A DNA stretch of 64,000 bases from Phlebotomus papatasi. Its lineage: Eukaryota > Arthropoda > Insecta > Diptera > Psychodidae. A program made the position numbers and the translations under genes. Positions within the stretch are counted from its first letter, which is position 1. Every line of letters starts with the position of its first letter. Shown piece by piece: positions 33,252 to 44,010 of this stretch. Under the pieces are notes generated by a model. The model worked only from the letters and a program-made list of their open reading frames with translations, did no database searches and was not told the DNA's origin. The stretch spans positions 21,545,078 to 21,609,077 of the forward strand of contig NC_077224.1 in NCBI RefSeq assembly GCF_024763615.1, given 5' to 3'.

Positions 33252-35895
33252 TGATTCAACCCCAATTGCTTAATATTGCATTTTGGAACGCACGTAGTAT
33301 AAATCAAAAATTAACTGAAACTAACTTTTTTCTTAATAGCAATTCAATTGATGTATTTTTAATTTCAGAGTCATGGCTCAAAACTGATTCAAAGTGCTAT
33401 TTGGCTGGCTATCGAGTTTATAGAAATGATCGGAAAGACAAGAGAGGTGGTGGCGTTGCAATTGCAATTCGCGATAATATTCCTCACAAATTACTACCCC
33501 ATCTAAATACAAAAATAATAGAGACAATTGCCATAGAAATAAGTCACCCAAAAAATCCTTTTACACTAGTCGCTACGTATTTTAGTCCAAACCAATGCAC
33601 AAATGATTTTACATCTGATCTTAGACTATTATTTAACAAACCCAATGTTATTGCCTGTGGTGACTTTAATGCACATCATAGGCATTGGAATTGTATCCGG
33701 GCAAACAAATATGGGACAATTTTATTTAAGGATATGTGTAAACATGACTATCGAATTATTTCTCCTAACTCTCCAACTTTTTACCCTTCTCAATCTAACT
33801 CCACACCAGCTACTTTAGATATAATTCTCACGAATTCAAACTTTGCCCTTGATCAAGTCAGAACTATTCAGGCGTTGTCATCCGACCATCTCCCCGTAAA
33901 CTTCAAAATCAATACTACTTTTCAAATGAGAAATTACCCAGCCCTAATTCAGGATTATGCATCGGCCGACTGGAAGATGTATAAACAATTGATCAACGAA
34001 AATATTTCTTTATCAAACAAAGAAATCAAAGACAAAACTCTAATTGATCATCAGATTTTAGATTTCCAATCTATCATTTTATCAGCTGCTAAATCGGCTA
34101 TTCCTTTAAGGACACTAAAATCCAAAAAGAATTCGGATATTCCAGACTATTTAAAAGATCTCATTTCTCATAAAAATAAAATTCGACGTCAATGGCAACG
34201 CTCTAGGGTGGCGGAGCTCAAAGTCGAACTTAGGAATCTTGAAAAAACAATAAAAGAACAAATTAACCTTCATGAAAATGATAATTGGCAATCACATGTT
34301 AAATCACTAAATTTCAATCGTCCCAATTTATGGAAAACTGCCAAGTTGCTGAAGAATAGAGCTCAAGGTATTCCACCCCTTCGGAAGGGTAATCAAGTTA
34401 TCATAACAGATGAACTTAAATCTCAAGAAATTGCTGATAATTTTTCCAAATTTCATAAAAATAATTTACCTAAAAAACGGCGATTACTGAAAAAGTCGCA
34501 CAAACTTTAAAATTACAAAAAATTATAAATTCCCCTGTTAAGGCCGAACATCTTCCTACACCCCGGTTAATATCTACAATAATTAAAGACTTAAAAAATA
34601 AAAAAGCTCCAGGCATGGATAAAATTAATAACAAATTAGTCAAAAATCTTCCTAAAAAAGCTATAATATATCTGAACAACATCTTCATAAACTGTCTGAG
34701 GATCAACTACTTTCCAGACCCCTGGAAGATAGCTCAAGTTATCCCCATTCCCAAACCCGGTAAAGATACTTCTTTAGCTTCAAATTATAGGCCCATAAGC
34801 TTATTACCAGTATTTGGAAAAATTTTCGAAAAAGTGATCTACAGAAACATTAATAATTTTGTAAACAACAACAATATTTTGTTAAACGAACAATTCGGTT
34901 TCCGACCTGGACACTCCACTAATCACCAACTGCTTAGAATCACTAAAGAAATTAAATCTAAATTAAACTCCAAGACTTCAACTGGACTTATTGCATTTGA
35001 TTTGGAAAAAGCCTTTGACTCCGTATGGCATGATGGCCTTCTATATAAAATGAACCTTTTCAAATTTCCTATAAATTTTATAAAAATTATTGAATCGTAT
35101 CTTTACAACCGTAAAGCATTTGTACAAATTAATTCTGGGAAGTCCTCTTTGTACTCTTTAGATTATGGTGTCCCTCAAGGAAGTGTCTTATCTCCCCTAC
35201 TTTATAATATTTTTACTTCAGATTTAAAAATAAATCCTCCTGTAAAAATAGCATTATATGCTGATGACACAGCTTTTTACTACTCTAATACAAATCCAGA
35301 TGTAATCATCAACAAATTATCAAATGCTTGTGCTCAGTACATTGATTATTGTTCTGATTGGCTAATTAAAATTAACATGGATAAATCTCAAGCAATTTTC
35401 TTTACGACCAGAAGAGCTAAAAAACGTCTTCCAAATTCGCCCATTCGGATTAAATCCATGGAAATAAAATGGACTAAAGAGATTAAATATCTTGGTATGA
35501 TTTTGGATCCTAAGCTAACGTTCAAAGATCATATTAACTATACTATAAATAAGTCATTAAAGGCACTCAAAATACTTTACCCTTTAATCAATAGAAAATC
35601 GAAACTCTCCACTCCCAATAAAAAGTTATTATATATTGCTATTGTACGCAGTATTCTTCTGTACGGTTGTCCCATCTGGGAAGTCAGTGCTAGAACGCAC
35701 AAAAAGAAGCTTCAAATTATTCAAAATAAATTCTTAAAAATTATTTACAAGAAATCATGGGACTTCTCTACAATCAAACTTCATGAGATTGCCAAAACTC
35801 CTCTTTTGCAAAACCAAATTTCTAAGATTAAAGATAACTTCCTTCTGCAATGCAAAACCTCCCACCACTCGATTGTAAGTCAATTAGCACTTTAA
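33248..35895 (+). pseudogene. LINE ORF2: APE endonuclease and reverse transcriptase, one frameshift
   Basis: The polypeptide would nick target DNA and reverse-transcribe the LINE RNA there. Residues 1-230 are the AP-like endonuclease: LNIAFWNARSI, FLISESWL, ACGDFNAHHRHWN, TLDIILTN, SSDHLPV. The reverse transcriptase carries KKAPGMDKINN, PIPKPGKDTS, NYRPISLLP, FGFRPGHSTNHQL, AFDLEKAFDSVWH, VPQGSVLSPLLYNIF and YADD (35257-35268), then a Jockey-like tail with LLYGCPIWE and IIQNKFLKIIYK. Length of about 880 codons is normal. The frame changes by one base at the A6 run 34472-34477: the upstream frame stops at 34510, while the -1 frame continues as TEKVAQTLKLQKI into the RT. This may be a lost A, a sequencing error, or less likely programmed slippage. 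Confidence 0.9.
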
Positions 35896-36429
35896 ACAGT
35901 ATCATTTGTATAAAATACATATCTGTCTCGCATTAAATCTGTAAGCACCATATTACCTTGTGCTTAATTTATTTTTTCTTAATCTTTTATCTCTTAATAC
36001 AATTCAAATATTCTTAACAATGTATTAAAGTTGAAGCAAATCAATGATTTGGAACACTTACAATGTAATTATTTTGTAAATGTACAAAAAGTAGCTCAAT
36101 AAAATATTCTATAATAATAATAAATAATCATATCTCCGGTTCTAATAACCGAATTTGGAAAAATTTTGTTTTTTTTTTTCTGAAAGCTCTCGTGGAGTAC
36201 TACAACTATACTGACACACCAATTTCTTCCTATTTAATCGAAGGTCCCATTAATCGAAAAGTCGATTTTCGAAATTTCGATTTCGAATATTTCGAAAACT
36301 AGACTATGCTTTTTCTTTAAATTTTAGTATGTTGTAGCTAAGGTCGAGACCTTTCCAAAGGTGGGTCGCACTCCTCCTTCGATGTCCCTTAACCTAAGCT
36401 ATAATCAAAAATGTCTTGACAGGACCATA

Positions 36430-36575
36430 CAGTCAAATGTGCTAATCCGGGCGCTTCGCTATCTGGATCGTTTATGACTAATCCACTTAAAATAACATTT
36501 TTATTTTAAGTTTTTATATAATATAATATTATTTTTATTAAACTTTTTAGGCGTATTATGGGTTGTAGTTACGCT
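36430..36575 (+). mobile_element. Left end of a third Tigger-type copy
   Basis: TA then CAGTCAAATGTGCTAATCCG, GGCGCTTCGCTATCTGGATC and CACTTAAAATAACATTTTTA, matching 14549-14640. The right end is not found; the next sequence is another foldback. Confidence 0.75.
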
Positions 36576-36715
36576 TTTTCATATTAATTTTACCATTAAA
36601 AAGGTGTAAAATTAACATTAAAAAATGTTGATATATTTTTACACCTAAAAAGTGTTAAATTTCTGAGGAAAAAAAGTTAATCGCACCCCTGGTTTTTTCT
36701 CAGTGTAATATACCC
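36570..36715. mobile_element. Foldback repeat 'GGTGTAAAATTAACATT', copy 1
   Basis: An internal palindrome (AGGTGTAAAATTAACATT ... AATGTTGATATATTTTTACACCT), then AAAAAGTGTTAAA and GTTAATCGCACCC. Second copy at 58668-58826 with the same order. Confidence 0.75.
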
Positions 36716-36728
36716 AGAAATTCGATTC

Positions 36729-36863
36729 GTGAAAATTCGATTATCAGTTGAATTCTGGGAGTAAACAATCGCGTCGAACCAACTTTATCCATTTCATCCG
36801 TCAAGAACCGTTTACTCGACGCGATTCTTTACCCTAAAAATTCAACTCACAATCGAATTTTCA
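36729..36863. mobile_element. Foldback MITE, 135 bp
   Basis: Arms of about 48 bp: GTGAAAATTCGATTATCAGT, TGAATTCTGGGAGTAAACAA, TCGCGTCGA, inverted at 36812-36863 with a few mismatches. No second copy in the window. Confidence 0.8.
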
Positions 36864-36921
36864 TGCATTCCGAGTTGCTACCAACATTTTCATGTATTCC
36901 GTATTACACGCATTACGAGGT

Positions 36922-36952
36922 CACCTGTAAAGAATCTCACCTACCATAAGCT
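36922..36952 (-). repeat. Isolated terminus of the modular element
   Basis: AAGAATCTCACCTACCATAAGC is the reverse complement of the left terminal GGCTTATG-TAGGTGAGATTCTT of the 1.84-kb elements. A solitary end. Confidence 0.6.
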
Positions 36953-36954
36953 TA

Positions 36955-38825
36955 TCTGGGCTTATCACAGGTTCAATCTTTCTTAAATTCTTTCTTATGA
37001 TAAATTTGGTAAATGCATTTTACATAAATTCAATTCAATTTTTGAAAATAATGTTCACATTTGAGGATTAAAAAATGTCATCTGTACCTCCAAGTGTTCA
37101 TTTTTAAGGAACTTGACTGTATTTTTACATATAAGATTTCATGAAACTATCATTGATATGACAAATTTCATATTTACGTAATTTACCACGTTACAGCATT
37201 TCCTAATGCGTTAACTAAATTAATTATTAGATCAACTTAATATTTACTATTTACAACAATTATAGTAAAAATCACTAACGAAAATAGTGAAAATAACAAT
37301 AAAGTATATCTGAATGCACATAAAATGTTCTTAACGTATATTGTTTAAAATTTTTTGAAACATTTTCTCTTGTTTTACGACCACTAAACTCAAATAACTC
37401 TCAACCGTATAACATACCTCACTCCAATCCTCCCCAAAGTACTGTTTTGTGGTATAATGACTAAAAAAAAAATGTTGTCTGCAAGGGAGAGTTAGCAATA
37501 TTGTGCTAGTACATGGACTATGCGGTTGGATATTAATGCTTATGAGCAAGATACTTTTTTAATACCAAAACCACGGGATTTTTTTAATCACATTAATTAA
37601 ATTCTATACATGAAAGTATATCGCTGCCCATCCTCCCATGTTCCGTGATATTATTTTTTTCACAGAGGAATATGTGACGCTTTAGGTCAAATATTTTCAT
37701 TTATACTGCGTTTGATGTTGATAAAAAGTTGTATTGTGAACGTTTTTTTTTTAGTATAAAACGACAGGGGTTCCTCACAGTGGCAAAATTTTTGTTTGGA
37801 CATATGTTATTGCAATAAAGTCAAAATTTACTATGAATATAAAGGGAAAATATTTCTCATATAACTTGATGAAAATTCAACACAATAAATTATCCAAAAA
37901 ACCTCCGAAAAATTCACTTGCAGATTTTTGCAGCAATGTCCAAGTAATTATTCTCAATTTAGGAATGATAAATCACTGTGCAAAGTCAAGAGACCACTCT
38001 TGTTCAATTTTAAACTCCACTGCATCTCACTAAAATAAATTTAATTAGAATTCCTGTACCGGACCAACTCTATTGAAGAAATATACTTCAAGTTTTACTA
38101 TCTGCATTGTGTCTCGTGGTCACACCAGTCCCAAATTTTAAGAATGCAGTTTAGTGCATCGTCAGGGCACATTGCTCATAGTTTATGGATTTGATTTGTC
38201 ATTTCATTTGAGAACGGAGAACACAATTTCAAACTAATTAGAACTAATTGCACTACTCAACAAAGTTTCATGTTGCAATTTTCGAGAGGAAAACTGTTGC
38301 ATAGAGAGAAAATGGATATTTTTATCACCAGTGAAAGTCCACAACTCTCCAAATGCCAAAGTCATTTAGAGGTTTTTCCCGTGATAAATTTTCACCCTAT
38401 TTGCACCATTTATCTAACCATACACCACGAATGTACTATCAAAAATTTTTCCACAAAAATGTGGCTATATAGAAGTGAAAACCAGTAATAACATCTGATA
38501 GGTTTATATAAAGAGTTTAGAATTATTTTATTACAGTTTTCTTTTATATTGTTTTGCTCTGAGGGTTGATAATAAATGCTAAGACGGCGATGGACGCTCT
38601 CACTTTCAGCATGACTTTATAAAAATCTTGTATCTGTTAAATTTACTTTATAAAGCCGAATGATAAATAAATTAGTTAGAAACAAGGTTAGAAAGCAAGA
38701 TCGGAAAATATTGATAAGAAATCGCAGGGCACTAATTGAAGAAAATTGTCGGTCGTTGAAAGGATTTGAACCTTTATGATTTCTTAAGCGAGCACAAAAT
38801 GCTAACCGATTTGAATTCTGCTGAA
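36955..38825. other. Intergenic DNA; possible tRNA-like relic near its end
   Basis: At 38737-38812 the minus strand contains AAAGGTTCAAATCCTTT, a perfect T-arm shape, preceded by GGTTAGCATTTTGTGCTC which resembles a D-arm. The acceptor and anticodon stems do not pair convincingly, so this may be a tRNA-derived SINE or pseudogene. The rest shows nothing recognisable. Confidence 0.35.
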
Positions 38826-38831
38826 AACATA

Positions 38832-39877
38832 GGTGAAGTGTGTCAAATTTCGGCCAGCTCCTAATTTCGGCCACTTTGAGTGTAATTTCGGCCATGCAAA
38901 TAAATTAATTAAAATTATGTATGTTATGTTCGAATAGTCAATGAATTCATTTTGTTTTCAAATATTTATTCATTTTAGGATGTATTAACACAAAGACCGT
39001 TAAATTTTAGGTATAATTTGAATTTAAATTGCATTGTAAAAACTCAGTGTGGAAAGAGTCTTACAAAAATGTGACAGATCGATTGTGTTTCTAGCAGTCT
39101 TGCGATTTGTGGTGAAGTGCAAAAGGTTTTCCTTCGGTGTTTTTCATGAAAATTGATTAGTTTTCATTAAAGATTGTTTCTGTTTATGTTAATAGTGAAT
39201 CAATCTTTAAATTTCGAGTGAAATTTCCCAGCTGGATCCTGTATTTCGCGTAAAAAAGTATACTTTGTGAGCGTGTCTCCGGTGAGGTAGTGTTGCCTAT
39301 TCCGGCAACATCTTTTGCTTTCCTGAATTTCTTATTCATTTTATGTTTTTTTTTCAATTTCTGAGTTCTACAATGTCCAGAGAAAAAAACCCTCGCTTCT
39401 ATGAAAATGATGATGTGGAAAAGGCCTTGGAAGAGTTCAGGAAGGGCAAATTGCTACGGGAATCTGCGCGTAAATTTGTGATGCTACTCTTCAAGTCTTC
39501 ATGACAAATTACACGAAAGATCTCAGGGTTTGTGGGTCATATAAACGTATTAAACTAAATATTAAACTCGTTCCCGTTTGACGTTTTGAAATTTTCTATC
39601 CGTTGCGTCACAAAAGGTCACCAGAAAAAAGGTGGCCGGAATTTCACACAAAGTGGCCGGATACTACCCAAAGCAATGCCCATATTTTTATTAATTTTTC
39701 AATATTTTAGGAAGTAATTTAAAGAAAACAAAGATGATAAACTTTATTTCAAGGTTCCACACAACCCTCCCGCAAAGGAAGTAACAAAAAATATCAATAT
39801 GAATTAAAAATATTCCATTTAAAACTTAGGACTTCGGTGCTTATATGCAACTGTGCCGAAATTTGGCACACTTACCC
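38832..39877 (+). mobile_element. Long pogo-like MITE with HTH remnant, copy B
   Basis: Nearly collinear with 886-1907. TIRs GGTGAAGTGTGTCAAATTTC and inverted GGGTAAGTGTGCCAAATTTC, TA at 38830-38831 and 39878-39879. At 39373 an ATG opens MSREKNPRFYENDDVEKALE, followed by EFRKGKLLRESARKF and a stop after about 45 codons, which is the best-preserved helix-turn-helix start of this family. Confidence 0.85.
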
Positions 39878-39879
39878 TA

Positions 39880-41695
39880 TGTATCTTTTTTTAGATGAAT
39901 TCTGCTAACTTTTAAATGAAACTCTCCAGACGGTGCCATTTCCATATATTTATTTGGTTAGCCCTTTTTGTTCGAGAACTGCTGAACGGTCAGCGTATTT
40001 TTTCTGACCGACTCAGCAAAAATATGCTTAAAACGCTACCTTTTCTCAGATAACTGTGCTCCCTGGAATGTGACACCTTACACGCTTACACAAAATAAAA
40101 TTAAAAAAAAACGTTAAAACTGCTAGAATTAGTACTGCCTGATACAACTTTCATGCTCAATTCTGTAAATTTTCATTTAATACATTTTATACTTTCAGTT
40201 CGACTTATACATATTCACTTAAATGAAATTCTACATTTTGGACGGTAATTGGTATTCTGCACATAAATATCCTTAAAACATGCCTATTGGCGTGAATGTT
40301 GAGGCATGAGAATTAATGGGTTTGGTCTGAAAGTGCAGACTTCTTTTTCTTGCACCACTTCCTTAGAGAGAAAATTAATATTTTCTCGTAGGAAGTTCAT
40401 TCACTTGAAAAATTAATTTCTATGCACGTTCCCTTTGCACATCCCTCTGCAATATCAATTAAATTTCCTCCTGATATTTTATATAATACATCCCCTTAGC
40501 ACGTCATTCTTCATGTAAGTCCTCCCCAAAACTCACCCATTTCTAGCACACAAAAAAACGTGTTTACTTTACAAAATTTTAATTTGCAGAGTATGTCTCC
40601 TATTCACACGCTATTTTATCCTTTTTCATATTTTTATCTCTTCTATAAGTTTCTTTTTTTTTTCTTTGCCACCACAACATCGTGAAAATGCAGCAAAAAA
40701 TGAGACTCCACACATATTGCACTCTCCACATTATAATTCTATGCTTATTTTCCGTTGATATTTTTCTCACTATATACATGGGAGAGCTTTTTCTGAGCTT
40801 TCAACACCTTCAATTTGCTTCTCCACCTTTTTCAAGAACATAAATGCATGAATACAGGGATTTTTCTCCGTACATGTTCTATCCGAAAAAAAGCAAGTAC
40901 TTTCCCCACAAACCAGACCATTTTATTCTTTCGTCTTTAGCACACTATTGAGAATATTGCAAGATATTAAAAAGAACTCTCATAAAAAAATCGTATAATC
41001 CTACACATATGAGGTTTTTCTATCAAGATAGTTTCAGGGTAATCTATTGTTTTACAAGAAATATTTCTATAAAACAAAACTTGTTTTATTTCGAATTATA
41101 AAAAGACTTTATAAAAAATTCATTGATGTATAATAAATAAGTAGAAATAAGAACTAATGCTAAAGTTCAAGGTAAATTTAAGTTGTTGTTGTTCTAACAC
41201 TGAAAACACAAATAATTATTTTAGTTTTTTTCTAAATGAAGAATAAAATGAATATTCCAATTAAGCTCTGCCCAAAGACATTTTAGGCCACGCCTTCTTC
41301 TATACTGAGCGAAATGATAGATAAAAATTATTATTTATTTTTTTTTTTTGAGATAAAAGGATATACTTTAGCAAATAAATAAAAATTTTATTACGCTAAA
41401 AAGAAGATAAAATTCACAAAAAATAATCTCGTCAGCAACCAAAAAGCAACATCAAACAATTTCTAACTTCTTTCGTTATTTTTTTAACAACATTTTTTAA
41501 CAATCTTAAACCCTTTTGTCGAAGAAAATTTGAGAATTTCCCTCAATCACAATTACATTGTGTGCAAGTGTTACGTACAAGACTAACACCGTCTTTTGTA
41601 AAAATTTTCTAAAAACCTTGCAAAAAGTAATCAGAATAACATAACTTAAGTGAATCATTGTGACTTAAATTTGGACCATGACGTTTTCTATGTTT
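39880..41695. other. Intergenic DNA without recognisable feature
   Basis: AT-rich, scattered homopolymers, no gene-like frame or repeat partner noticed. Confidence 0.45.
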
Positions 41696-41945
41696 CCCAT
41701 ATGTTTCTAAGGAGCCGAAAAAACTTTGGAGTTTATACGTTGTTTTCTGTGGAATGAATAAGCAAAAAATACAAATACAATCTAAAAGCCAATTTAATAT
41801 GGAATGGGCAACCGAAAACCCCAAATTGGCAATCTACGTACTTTCGGAGATATCTCGTGAAATGTGTACGAAAACAGGGAAACATTTACACTAAAACTGG
41901 TCGCATTTTTCAGAGCTAATGTCACCCCCCTGATTTGGACCATGG
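41696..41945 (-). repeat. Dispersed repeat, inverted partner of 8.71-8.96 kb
   Basis: Reverse complement of the block at 8714-8955 (GGAATGGGCAACCGAAAACC, GTACTTTCGGAGATATCTCG, ACACTAAAACTGGTCGCATT). Confidence 0.8.
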
Positions 41946-41984
41946 AAAGCATATGAAACCCTCAAAATTAATGCTTCTTACATA

Positions 41985-43536
41985 CCGTCATTGCGGGTGA
42001 CTTTGCACTTGGGGGGTGACTTTGCACTCCGCTGTTCGTGAGAGTTTGAACAATTCTAGCAGTTATTGATAGTCTTCGCCGATCCGGTCTACCATGTCAA
42101 AGTATATAGGGATATGTTAAGTACCAAGTAAGGTGCAATGATCCTCAAAAGGATTCTTGTAGTTTCAGTAATAGTCAATGAAATCCTAGTATAGGTATTT
42201 TGTCAAAAAACGACTCCGCGAAAAAGTTATCTGAAGATGCAATTCCAAAATCGATTTCAGATAAGTAAATTGCCCAAATCTATTCTAAATTTATCTGGCT
42301 AGAATAATCCACTTCGATTTTGTTCATTATTTTTAGTAAATTCCTTTTTTTCACTATAGTCTTCCTAAGAACGCATGATTTATATTATAAAATTGCATAT
42401 AATGGACTTTCTTAAGCTTTATTATAGAAGTATTTGGCTAAAAATTATCCAATTTTTTTTATAACTTAAGATAAAATGACCGAGATCTACAAGATGGTGT
42501 GGTCGCCATCTTGATTTGACGATTCTGTACGAGATTTTGAATAACTGTCAAAACAAAAATCTCATCCGATTGAGCTGAAATTTTAGTATGTTCTGGCTGA
42601 TGGCAAGACCTTTTCAGAACATATATAAAATCCGACCTAGGTCAAGCGATTGTCTGGATACTGGGGCTCTAAGTTCAAAATTTTGACATTTTCATTAATA
42701 CAGAACTACGGAGAGCTTCTTTTATCGAAACCATAACAAAAAAGGCAGTATTATCGTTAGGCGATGAGATCTAAATAACAAACAAAAAAAGTAATGTTTT
42801 TCTTTATAACAGCATATTATTTGAAGATCTGAAAAACTTTTGCAAAGATGAAAAAATAAAAAAAAATAAATAAATGCACTTTTCATTTATTTATTTCTAA
42901 TTATGTAAGAGTAAATAAATATATAAAATAAAAGCCACAATCATTTCTTATGGTTACTGAGGCATTTCGTTTAGGTTTTAAAATTCAGGATTAGAAAATA
43001 AAGATCTCCAAAATATGAATATTTCAAATTTTTTTAAAATTTGAGCCTCTGTATCAAAGTAAATACTTGACGTAGACCAGAACATAGATACGTTCTGAAA
43101 AGGTCTTGATATCAGCTACAACATACTAAAATTTCAACCCAATCGAACCTGTTTAGATTTTGACAGTTATTCAAAATGGCGGACAGAAACGTCAAATCAA
43201 GATGGCGATCATGTCATCTTGTAGATCTCGTGCATCTTACCCTTAGATGTGAAGATCTTCATTGTCGTTTATTATCAGAAATTGTTGATTTTTTAGTATT
43301 TATTAAAAAGTGCAAAGTCACCCGCACCTTATCCCAAGTGCAAGCCTTTTTTCTTGATTTTTTTAAACATAGTAAAATTTTATAAAATTAATGCTAGTGG
43401 CACAAAATCCATTCATTAACAACCGAATACAAATAATTTTACTCAAAAACCCCCCTCTCTTCACTTTAACTATCCACTTTTAGAAGGCAAAGTTGAAAAA
43501 CAGCGAAAAAACGTGCAAAGTCACCCGCAACGACGG
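41985..43536. mobile_element. 1.55-kb TIR element with long internal inverted repeat
   Basis: TIRs CCGTCATTGCGGGTGACTTT and inverted CCGTCGTTGCGGGTGACTTT, with TA at 41983-41984 and 43537-43538. Inside, about 42488-42625 pairs with 43088-43225: TCAAATCAAGATGGCGA, TTCAAAATGGCGGACAG/GATTTTGAATAACTGTCA, and GCTACAACATACTAAAATTT against AAATTTTAGTATGTTCTGGC. A relic of the GTGCAAAGTCACCCGC end also occurs at 55040-55064. No transposase. Confidence 0.85.
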
Positions 43537-43639
43537 TAACCTTACTCTTCCTTTTTCTAATTATTTCTCATTTTTTTAATTAAATTAACAGAACTTGGCA
43601 TAATTAATTCAATTCAATTCAATTTATTTCAAGAGGAGG

Positions 43640-43797
43640 CTCAGGCTTCGCACATATGTAATCCGGCTTCGAACTCTTCATATTTTTCTCACATTCCTTC
43701 AATATATTTTAATAGCTAGTCTTAAGTCACACATTTTCTGAAAAGTTATGTTATATTCATTAAAAGAATACAGCCAGAGGGTGTGTGCGAAGCCTGA
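43640..43797. mobile_element. Foldback MITE 'TTCAGGCTTCGCACA', copy 2
   Basis: Ends CTCAGGCTTCGCACATATGT and inverted TTCAGGCTTCGCACACACCC; arms match 26751-26898, with a larger unpaired centre. Confidence 0.85.
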
Positions 43798-43889
43798 AAT
43801 CTTTACCCTAATGCTTTTAAATTAGTGATCTTGAAAGCAAAAATTTGACAGATACAGGTTTTCAATGGGAATTCAGTCTTTGCGTAATA

Positions 43890-43960
43890 GCGATCACCGC
43901 CGTCTTAGCGTTGGTAATCAACCTCCAGAGTAAAACAGTAGAAAATTCCTTCTCATGTTG
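43890..43960 (+). repeat. Short dispersed repeat shared with 57.66 kb
   Basis: CGCCGTCTTAGCGTTGGTAA, CAACCTCCAG, GAAAATTCCTTCTC matches GTCGTCTTAGCGTCGATTCC, CAACCTCCGG, GAAAATCCCTTCAT at 57659-57716. Confidence 0.6.
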
Positions 43961-44010
43961 CATGAGCCATCTGCATCATGTAGTAATCCAATTACATTAA
44001 ATTGAAATAG

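Larger units (their letters stand above)
31910..36120 (+). mobile_element. Full-length Jockey-like LINE, 14-bp target duplication
   Basis: A non-LTR retrotransposon of 4.2 kb with identical TAAATAATCATATC at 31896-31909 and 36121-36134. It has a 5' UTR of 142 bp, ORF1 (zinc knuckles), ORF2 (endonuclease and reverse transcriptase), AATAAA at 36098-36103 and a short (TAA)n tail. There is no LTR and no RNase H domain. Protein layout (PRE-C2HC-like ORF1, APE endonuclease, YADD reverse transcriptase) fits the Jockey group; the TAA tail is more I-like, so the clade call is likely but not certain. The intact target duplications and only one coding break suggest recent insertion. Confidence 0.92.
31480..36428 (-). 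mobile_element. Third modular element, inverted and split by a LINE
   Basis: Sequence left (31480-31895) and right (36135-36428) of the LINE is a diverged reverse-complement relative of the 1.84-kb elements. It contains GATATCGACAAGCGGTTTTC, CTTCCGCCATCTTGG, AATTTTAGTATATTATAGCT, CCCCTGACCCGAGCTAT, CATATCTCCGGTTCT and AATTTTAGTATGTTGTAGCT, in the expected inverted order. The ends are not clear. Confidence 0.7.

Noticed and set aside
38737..38812. tRNA gene on the minus strand
   Set aside because: The T-arm is perfect but the acceptor stem and a 5-7-5 anticodon arm cannot be formed; kept only as a possible relic.
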